Below are positions 10,628 through 18,119 of a DNA stretch of 23,580 nucleotides, one piece after another. The stretch spans positions 1,094,193 to 1,117,772 of the forward strand of contig WELB01000003.1 in NCBI GenBank assembly GCA_009602725.1, in the 5' to 3' direction. Within the stretch, counting starts at the first letter, position 1. The number at the start of each line of letters is the position of its first letter. Position numbers and translations under genes: made by a program. This stretch comes from Spirogloea muscicola (Eukaryota > Streptophyta > Zygnematophyceae > Spirogloeales > Spirogloeaceae). The notes under the pieces are model-generated. The model made no database searches. It was not told the origin of the DNA and worked only from the letters and a program-made list of their open reading frames with translations.

Positions 10628-13600
10628 ATGAGGACCGTCTGCTCCATCTGCTATGACGACGCGCCCGGACGGAGCGACTTCTCCAGCCTCGCCGCCTGCG
10701 GCCACGTCTTTCACAGCCACTGGTGCTCATCTCCCGCCTCCTCACCACTGTCGCGAGCACGGAGCGCGTTTGCTCTTTGCTGCTAGTCCACCTCTCCCCC
10801 AGTCGAGGGAGCCTATGACGGATCAGTCCATCCAGTGGCTCTTTGCAGTAGACACACTCTTCAACAGAAGCAGGCCACTGCTACCTCATGAGGGGAGGTG
10901 TGATAATGCCCGAGAGACGATAAGACGGTGGCCGAAGTCTTACTGAACTTGCAGGATGTGACATGTATTGCAGCGCCTTATTGTGGTCCACCTTTTGTAT
11001 CCCGACTACACCTGACATCCAGATCAGGCCTCGTGTAGTGTCCTGCAGTGGCTGGAGTTCTGCAAAGACAAGGCCACGTGTCCGACCTGCAAGTCCACAT
11101 TCAAGCAGAAGCATGTCCAGAAGCTTTTCTTCGAAACAGCAGAGGATGAGCTGCAAGCTCCTGCAGAAGCAGATGCAGCAGCCCACAGTGCTGAGCAGGC
11201 AGGCCAACTTCCTGCCGACAGATGTGTCATACTTGTAAGTATTTCCACCACTGTAAGTATTGCACTGCAGTGCCATGGTCACCTGCATTTAACTTGGACA
11301 AATGCAAGACTCATTAAAGGCACCAACAAAGGCACAGCTCTTGCTGGCGCTCCAAACCTGACGCCGTATGCATACTGGTCGCTCTATGCCTCATGACAAC
11401 CTTCATATACATTGATTGAAGGCCCTTGAAGGCCAGGTGAAGAACCTGGAAAAGATCAGAGATGAGTCACGCAATCTCTTGAGCAAGTATGAAGAACACA
11501 ACTTGGAACTTAAAAGCCAGGTATCGGTCAAATGGCTTTGTGCAGGCTGATTGACAAAGTTGGGATTCATGTATGTAATCAAGATTGCAACTTAGAGGGC
11601 AGGCTTATGCCTTTGGAAGCGCTGTTCGAGCACTACTGAAAGTTTCAGTGTGCTATCTATATATACAGCTGATGTACTGATATATCTGCACAACTGCATA
11701 CTCCCAGCTCAATGATGCTTTGGCCAAATGGGAAGAGATAAAGCACAACTTGATGCTGTCTCAAGAGAAGCATAAGAAGGTGCAAGGGGTAAGGGCTGCT
11801 GGTCTGAGCCAAGAACATTAAAAACTGCTGCCAGCTGCTCCAGATTACACCATGTTTGTGCTTTTCATCACTTGCATATAACCAATCAATGACACTTATA
11901 GTCACATGTGTTGTCATCTAGGAATTTGACAGGTTAACGGCCAAAATCATGGAAAACCTGCTGCTAGCAGCTCCTGATCATACCATGTCTGTGCTTTTTG
12001 TGACTTGCATATGAACAATAAGCGACACTTATTGTCACATGTTTTATTATCCAGGAATTGGACAGGTTAACAGTAGAGAGACTACAGTGGCACACTCTGC
12101 AGGCCTCACTTGAAGACAAGATTGTCCAGCTTGAGAGAGTGGCCGCTGGGCAAAGACTGTAAGTTATTTCCGTCCAGTGCATTCCGACGCCTGTGGTACT
12201 TAGCACTTTGGTCCATGTAGGAGTGTATTTCGGTACAATCACAGCTGGGTTGTGCTAAAGCAAAGTTCCTAGACTGGCTTCAAGACTTTGTGATAATGGC
12301 CAGACTTCCTCTCGAATGAAATGCAGAACCCCAACTCAGAGAGTACTCGTCATGCAGGAATGAGGATGTGAACATCTCCAAGGTGGAGATTTCCAGATTG
12401 CTTGTGTCAAGCCGGAGCAGCAGAGAGGACCTAGTAGACAATCTGGCAGAATCATTGCTAGTCCGCAACAAGTACATTGCTCCTCCTTACCTTTGGCTGT
12501 CGTTGAACAAGCAAAGTACTTGTGTAACTTGTTACATTCATGCAGGCGGCCTAACTTATACAGCACAGTTTGCTTTCTGATTACAAGGCATCGTTACTGT
12601 TCAGGCAGTATAAGGTGCTATTAGTCAAGTGCGCAGAGCTGGGGTCTCGAGAAAGCTCTGCTTTGAGCAGGGCTGAGAAGACAATGCAGAGATGTCAGCG
12701 TCTCCAGGTATTGTAGCTTCCCCACATAATTAAAGCTCCTAAGATTGTGATCAGACCCTTGATTGTGTCTTACGAAGCAGGATGCTCCTTTCATGTACCA
12801 GTACTCACCTATTGCCTCAAATATGGTAAGGCTTGTGCGTAGATACTCTGATTTATGTAGGTTAGACTTGTTTTCGACTTCATGGGCCTCAACTTCAAAG
12901 CAAAGAGGGGCAAATGTCAGTGCTCAGTCCAACTGACAAATGGAGATAGGCATACATGTAGCCTGCGTCGGAAGTCTGAAAGAATTTGAAGTCAATGCTG
13001 TAACCATTGAGTTGGCTTGCACGCAGGCTAGATTGCTTGCTCTTGAGAAAGAGAAGGAGGTTGAGCATCTGAAAGTTTTGCGAGAATCTCATCAAGCAAG
13101 GCTACAACAGGAGCAGTCTACTTCTGTCAAGCTTGAAAGTTCAGCTTCACCAACAAAGGGCAGCTGGCAGCAGTGTGCAGAAAAATCAGAGCATGAAAGG
13201 CCCTCCCCATCAAGGACAGGTTCTGGAGCACGCGCACCAGCACAGGGTGAAGATCATTACAGCTTGCTAGACCCATCAGCTATTAGAGATTCTTCTGCTC
13301 CTTTAGCTAAAGTACCTCAAGATGTAGACGGTGCAGAAGCTGCAGCAAGACCTCCACACACACAGGAGAGTACAAGGGCTTCCACTGATGGCAGAACAGG
13401 ATGGGAGCCACCCTACTCAGACCACCTTGAGACGTTTCAAGAAGGAAAAGCAAGAGGCCATGATGGTTGCACATCACCTGTGCAGCAGGACAGGATGTCA
13501 ACAATCCAGGCGGCTGCAGGAGCCCAGAGCTTACTTAGGGAGGGCTCAATGGAGCCACTGTTGCAGGGTGTTGTGAATTGGCCTGAGAACTGGAATTCAG

Positions 13601-14459
13601 TGATGCACAGTAGAGAGAATGACTTAGGAAATGGGTCAATTTACAGCTCACAGAAGCGAGGGGAGGAGGACTGGTCGATGACTAGTACGACAACAACAGG
13701 CTTGCTGTTGCCCTCATCAGGGAGGAGAGGGAGTTTCTTGTCAAAAGGTCCGCTTCCCACTACATGCAAGCCTTCAGCTGCATTGTCCCAGTCTGTGCTA
13801 TGTAGACATGTCCTGACATCTTGGTGTGTCCAGCATTTCTTACACTTGTGAGGATGCAAATTTTCGTCAGGCGGCATGAGCTGTGGTGTCACGTGTAGGC
13901 AGGCCAGTTAGATTGACGTAAGAATGTGGAGAACAGGAAATGCTGTTATGCTACTGTGAATATCAACACTACTTCCAAAGCTTGGTTACATGTGCCGCAG
14001 ACAGACAGCTTTCACCGGCAGAGCTTGGCAGGGAGGGTACATTCATTGTCTCTGGCGCTGATGGACGGGGGGGAAGGCTAACGGTCCTCAAGCCTCCAAC
14101 ACTGGTAGCTTGCTTGCTCCTCGAGTGCAGCTCTTTTAACCCTTGGCCAAAGGCTGCACTAAAGAGGCAAGCAAAGGCATGTGTGTTGGGCCCGTGGGAG
14201 GGGTCCTGATCGTGGTGTCATGCATGCCCTGTGAGATCAGCTACTGCCAATCTCATGCTCAAGCGCGAATGCACAATGCAACAAGAGTCACTGACAATCT
14301 GTGGTACTGCCTCTCTTACTTCTGCAGCAGAGACAGTCCAGCCCGTTCTTTGATGTCCCCAGCATGAGGCCAGCTAAGCGGGTGCGGCCTCCTCCGCCTT
14401 GCCGATCCAGCAAGTCTGTCCTATCTGTCAAAGACTTTTTCACAAAGGGCAATCACTAA
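10628..14459 (+). CDS. TRAIP: TRAIP-like RING-H2 E3 ubiquitin ligase
   Basis: Complete gene with ten exons and a 582-aa model: 10628-10722, 11039-11234, 11422-11520, 11708-11788, 12055-12158, 12358-12471, 12605-12707, 13027-13747, 14001-14104, 14328-14459, with phases agreeing throughout. The N-terminal RING-H2 finger has all eight ligands: C5, C8, C24, H26, H29, C32, C46, C49. It is followed by KSTFKQKHVQKLFFE, as in TRAIP/NOPO proteins. Exons 3-8 encode a coiled coil (for example ALEGQVKNLEKIRDESRNLL and ARLLALEKEKEVEHLK), then a long low-complexity Ser/Gly/Glu region. The last exons carry GADGRGGRLTVLKP and a tail ending SVLSVKDFFTKGNH, whose FF motif resembles a PCNA-interacting box. In animals TRAIP acts at stalled replisomes and crosslinks, ubiquitylating the CMG helicase; that role is inferred here. 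The exon 8 donor is ambiguous: GTCCGC at 13748 is in phase but weak, while a better GTGAGG at 13848 needs a different acceptor. Confidence 0.87.
11825..12075 (+). repeat. 133-bp tandem duplication in TRAIP intron 4 / exon 5
   Basis: Two diverged copies lie head to tail, offset by exactly 133 bases at their left ends. Copy 1 runs about 11825-11942 and copy 2 about 11958-12072. Shared landmarks are ctgctgc at 11825/11958, accatgt at 11849/11982, tgacactta/cgacactta, and ag|gaatt.gacaggttaac at the end. Each copy therefore holds intron sequence, a 3' splice site and the first codons of exon 5. Copy 2 is the one that leads into an open exon. Confidence 0.88.
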
Positions 14460-15211
14460 GACTTAAGCCAAGCCATCCCTCATCACTCCACGAGCCTTCA
14501 GCTTGTGATGGTCTTGCTGTAGTCAGGAGCTTGCCTGGTAGTAGTCGGTCTTGTTGCGGTGGTTATATTGTTGTATACAGCAGATTTGCATCTGTTCGCA
14601 TGCTGGTGATGATGGCATTGAGACGTGGTGCTGTAGCTGGGTGGTATTGGACAGAAGCTTTGCAGTGGCTAACATGCAGACAAATGCCTATAGAGCAGCA
14701 GGGGAGCAGGCCCCACGCTTAGGCAACTGGAGTTTGTGCACATCGGCATGCAAATATCGTGCTGCAACGATTGGTCACTTTCAGGATCGAGGCAGGGGCC
14801 AGAGCAGGCACCAACCAGGAAACCTAGGGGCTTTTCAGAGTCTGCGTGACCAATCTTCCTACAAGAGGACGGCAAAGGTGCACGAACGCTTTAGCTTAGC
14901 TCTTACGGTCAATGGTACTCAGTGTGGCTGCGCAAGCCAGCCAAGTGCTCAGAGACTGGTTGACAACTCTGCATCACACCACCAAGAGATCACAGGTTGA
15001 CTTGCCTGAAGCACTGAGTACTCACACAACAATCAGCTGGGAGGAAGACGAGGAATGGCGGGTGGCTGCTGCCATCGCCAGCCTATAAGCACGACAGCTA
15101 TGGGCGCTCGTCAGCCGAGGCCCAAGAGTCACAGGCCTGACAGGCAGGCCTGCAATCCTCCATGCTGCCATGAAAGTACATGGTCGTCTAAGCAGAACCA
15201 TCACGCAGTGT

Positions 15212-15651
15212 TCAATGAGACACTGCTGTGGCTTGCAGGTGCTGCAGCGGAACGAGAGTCAGAGCAAGATACGACAAAGTCAGGTAGCAGTTGTTAGAGA
15301 GAAAATCTTCCAAAAGGAGATGGAGGCTGTCAAAGGCCAGCCCAAAGTGGATGGATTGGGTGAAGAGGATATCCCCCATGCGAAAACGCCAACCACCCAG
15401 CAGGTCATAAGGATACTGCACATCGCCACTCGGCAATTCCTGGTCAAGTCGGTACAGTCCGCGGCTGGAGCTTGGAAGAAGTGAGCCCTTCCTAAGGGCA
15501 AGGGGCCGTGTAACGCGAGCCTGGAAAGAAAGAATGGACGGAGGAAACAGCTCTATGTAAGACGATGGCAGTGAGAGGCCAGCCCAAGAAGTTGTACATG
15601 GTCTGAAAGGGCCGGAAGGCTCGAACGAAAGAGCACGAACCTACTCTCCAT
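15212..15651 (-). CDS. Unknown protein, two-exon candidate gene
   Basis: Exon 1 (15651-15598) reads MESRFVLFRSSLPALSDH and meets a GTACAA donor. The 77-base intron ends in a textbook TTCTTTCTTTCCAG acceptor. Exon 2 (15520-15212) continues in phase through LYRLDQELPSGDVQYPYDLL and GGWRFRMGDILFTQSIHFGL to a stop, for 120 aa in all. Third codon positions in the central part almost avoid A, as in the recognised genes here; the opposite strand, although also open (15170-15484 plus), does not. The start is Arg/Ser-rich and could target an organelle. The end is hydrophobic (CYLTLSYLALTLVPLQ) and might be a membrane segment, or might be the polypyrimidine tract of a second intron misread as coding. 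I do not recognise the family. Confidence 0.42.
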
Positions 15652-16076
15652 GACTTTTCTGCGAGTGAAGGAGTCAGGACGCATGAGAAGCCAAGCTTGG
15701 CTCCCAGAGATGAGGGTTTCAGCTCGAACTGAGCTACAGTCGAAGTCTTGAGCTGAATGACGAAAGGGGGCAGCTCCCGCGGCTGAGCCGGAGCACGTGG
15801 CACCCGCCCGGCTCGCGTGCGTCTGACACGTGGCAGCCGTCACCCTTGAGGTCGTCAGCACGCCCCCGGTAGGAGGGGGAGGTTGCCCCGGAGCCGCGCC
15901 GCCGGCAGATTTCCGGCGCCCAGCTCGATTTTGCTCTCCCGGGAGAGCTCCCGGTAACGCGCTTGAAGCGGCCGAAATGCACCGCCCGCTCGGTACATTA
16001 ACCGACGAACTCGATTCGTGTCGAAGAAAAGTATTATCTCGACAGCCCCGCAACGGCGCTGTCCTGGAAGCTCACT

Positions 16077-16115
<39 letters not shown>
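16077..16115. repeat. (CCG)13 microsatellite upstream of the redox gene
   Basis: Thirteen uninterrupted CCG units end 100 bases before the ATG at 16216, so they probably lie in the leader or core promoter of that gene. An unresolved base (n) lies 21 bases downstream, consistent with sequencing difficulty in this tract. Confidence 0.95.
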
Positions 16116-16116
<1 letters not shown>

Positions 16117-16215
16117 CACCGCCGCCCCCGCGCCANGCCGCCGCCGTCGCCGCCGCGACCGCCGCCGTGATCAGCGGTGGCTGCGGCCCTCGGTTCTGCG
16201 GAGCCGGCACGCGCC

Positions 16216-17226
16216 ATGGGCAACTGCTGCGGAGCCCCCAGCCGCGCGCAAGTCGTTGGCGACCCCTCCCCGAGCGCCGCCGACGCCGTGCCGGCAGCGC
16301 CGCCGCCTCCATCGCTGCCGCCGGCGGAGGCCTTGCCGCCGCCGGACGCGGCGAGCCGGGCGCAGGAGAAGGAGGCGGCCGAGCGCTCCCGGCGGGCGCA
16401 CCGCGAGCTGCTCGCCACGCCCGCGCGCGACTTCCTGGTCGACCGCCGCGGCCACAAGGTCGGGCCCTTCGGCTTTTGCAGCCGCTGTTCGAATCCCAGC
16501 AGCCGCATTCTTCTTGTTGGGCACTCGATTTTTGGCCCTCGCTCAGCCGCAGGCCCGCGTTGCCTCCACGGCCTGAGACTGCCGCCGTCAGTTGTCGGAC
16601 GGTCGGCGGTGCCGCGGCGGCCAGGCCCCCAGTGAAGTTAGTACAAGAGACTGGCTGAAAGCATCCAAGTGGGAAAAACTCCATCTAGGAATACTCAGGG
16701 AATCGGCGGCTGTGCGCAGGTGAAGGTGGACCAGCTGAAGGGGAAGCCGGTGGCGCTGCTCTTCTCGGCGCAGTCCTTCCCGCCGGCGCGCGGCGCGACC
16801 GCGGCGCTGGCGGCGGCGTACGCCGAGCTGCGGGCTGCCGGGAAGCCGTTTGAGGTGGTGTACGTGTCCAACGACCCCACGCCGGCGGCGTGGCAGGAGG
16901 CGCTTGCCGCCATGCCCTGGCTCGCGCTGCCCTTTGCCGACCACGAGTCGAGCGACGCGCTGGGCGCCCGCTTCGGCGTGCGCGAGGTGCCCACGCTCGT
17001 GCTGCTGGACCGCGAGGGCGGCCTCGCCACCGCCGACGGCGTCGAGGTGCTGCGGCAGCTGGGCACCGCCGCCTACCCCTTCTCCGTGGCGCGCCTCAAG
17101 CAGCTCCGCTTCCAGCCCGCCGCCCGCAGCAGCCCCATGGCCGCTGGCCACCCTGTGGCCGCCTTTGAGGACGACGACAGCCGCTTCCGGAGAAGCGGCT
17201 ACATCGCCGCCGATCTGTCTGTGTAG
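16216..17226 (+). CDS. Nucleoredoxin/tryparedoxin-like protein lacking the CxxC site, with MGNCC start
   Basis: Two exons, 16216-16458 and 16720-17226, join in phase to give 249 aa. The start context is gccATGG. The N-terminus MGNCCGAPS fits N-myristoylation at Gly2 plus palmitoylation of Cys4/5, suggesting membrane attachment. Residues 6-60 are a Pro/Ala-rich linker. The fold spans about 70-210: DFLVDRRGHK|VKVDQLKGKPVALLFSAQ, VVYVSNDPT, MPWLALPFADHESSDALG, VREVPTLVLLD (cis-Pro172), GVEVLRQLGTAAYPF. These are the hallmarks of nucleoredoxin and tryparedoxin (thioredoxin fold). Where those proteins have SWCGPC, this one has QSFPPA (99-104), so both active-site cysteines are missing. It cannot act as a dithiol oxidoreductase; a structural or regulatory role is inferred. 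The residue 213-249 tail carries no recognised domain. The GTCGGG donor is acceptable but not strong. Confidence 0.85.
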
Positions 17227-17229
17227 GAA

Positions 17230-17520
17230 GGCCATGGCCGCCGGCGCAGCTGGCGCGAGGCCGCTGCCGTGCCACAGCCCTCCTGGCTACTGTGTCTCCT
17301 CGTAGCTTCTGCACCCCCCTCCCCAGCCCTCCTCCCTCCTTAGTGTCCGCCGCCGCCTTGGGAGGCGGCTGCATTGCTGCCGATTGCCATGTATAGAGGG
17401 CCATCAACACCGTTGCCGGTGGCGTACGGCCGCTGCCGTCACATGTTTGAGGTGAGCCCCCTCCTGGCTTGTCCACCTCCTCCTGGCCCCTAGAACCCCT
17501 CCTCCTTCCTCCTCGTCCGC
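17230..17520 (+). repeat. Diverged tandem duplication after the redox gene
   Basis: Copy 1 is about 17230-17350 and copy 2 about 17399-17520. Shared blocks in the same order are ggccat (17230/17399), ggccgctgccgt (17259/17428), tcctggct (17281/17462) and a C/T-rich stretch ending tccgc (17346/17516). Offsets are 169, 169, 181 and 170 bases, so the copies differ by small indels. A perfect 7-bp hairpin, GCCGCCT-TGGG-AGGCGGC (17352-17369), follows copy 1. Confidence 0.72.
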
Positions 17521-18052
17521 AGCTGCCGAATGAGGCGTCGACGCTTGTGCAGCTTGCAACAGACATGTATGAAGGTGCGCTGGCTCTCAGCGTGTCCTCG
17601 AAGCAATGGCTGCATGCGCTGCCCATCCCTTGGTGCACTGATTGTGCAGGCAGGCTTCAGGTACTTCCTGGGGCAGACCTATTCGGCACCATTATGTGTC
17701 TCGGCGCCACACTTGTCAGTGTTGTGAGCAGCGTAGCACGCTATTCACAAGAGTGCAGACTTGATGAGCTTGTTAGTGGTATTGCAAGAGCCTTTGCCTT
17801 GATTTTTATATTATACTGTGAAAAGGCATGAGAAAGCTCAGTGCCAAATCCGAAACTCTGCCAAGCTGATATGCACGCCACAGTAAGGAGCTGCCTAGGC
17901 GCTCAGCTGCCTGCATTGACAACGTGGGTTGGTCAGGAGCCGAGGCTATACTTCCTCTACTTCGTGAAGCCTGGATTAAGTGTTGAATTTGGCCGCAGGA
18001 CAAGCTTACTTGAAAATTTTAGTGACAGGCCCTCATTGGGGGCCAATGCACC

Positions 18053-18057
18053 TTACA
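18053..18057 (-). terminator. TGTAA poly(A)-type signal of ADA3
   Basis: On the minus strand TGTAA lies about 65 bases beyond the ADA3 stop codon. TGTAA is the usual polyadenylation signal of many chlorophyte genes. A pentamer can occur by chance; position is the main support. Confidence 0.4.
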
Positions 18058-18119
18058 AGGCGGCGGCCCTGGAGTGTCATCATTGTGCTGCCATGGCCAG
18101 CCTAGAGCAGCCGGGGCTG

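Larger units (their letters stand above)
14460..16215. other. Region between TRAIP and the redox gene; mostly unassigned
   Basis: The first part is the 3' flank of TRAIP. A minus-strand two-exon candidate gene at 15212-15651 is listed separately. Elsewhere there are short open frames on both strands without recognisable homology, for example 14912-15088 plus (58 aa, with SWEEDEEWRVAAAIASL near its end) lying over a minus-strand frame MAAATRHSSSSSQLIV (15075-15026) that ends at a good GTGAGT donor. From about 15760 on, the sequence becomes GC-rich and is probably promoter and leader of the plus-strand gene at 16216. An ambiguous base (n) is at 16136. Confidence 0.5.
17227..18119. other. 3' flank of the redox gene, convergent with ADA3
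   Basis: No recognised gene. The first 300 bases hold a diverged tandem duplication, listed separately. The frame at 17469-17831 (plus) has no recognised homology and is probably untranslated. A pattern resembling an intron (GAG|GTGAGC at about 17453, CCGCAG at about 17522) suggests a spliced 3' leader or an unrecognised short exon here. Confidence 0.5.

Noticed and set aside
10133-10760. Several long overlapping frames on both strands.
   Set aside because: The sequence is extremely GC-rich, where stop codons are rare. The translations are Arg/Ala/Gly runs with no family match, and the TRAIP RING exon overlaps their ends.
9906-10760. A single 284-aa minus-strand frame covering the RING exon region.
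   Set aside because: Its upper part is the antisense of the TRAIP start and the GC-rich block. Only the final 60 codons have coding character, and these are listed separately.
14912-15088. A 58-aa plus-strand frame containing SWEEDEEWRVAAAIASL, which resembled a ubiquitin-interacting motif.
   Set aside because: Spacing between the Ala and the Ser does not fit the UIM consensus, and the frame could not be spliced to any other exon.
15318-15590. Repeated aggccagccca motifs suggesting a duplication (GWPLTA in two minus frames).
   Set aside because: Similarity is confined to about 12 bases and the flanks do not align.
16459-16510. The string ctgttcgaatccc resembles the T-loop of a tRNA.
   Set aside because: The flanking bases do not form a T-stem, and no D-arm, anticodon arm or acceptor stem is present. 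It lies in the intron of the redox gene.
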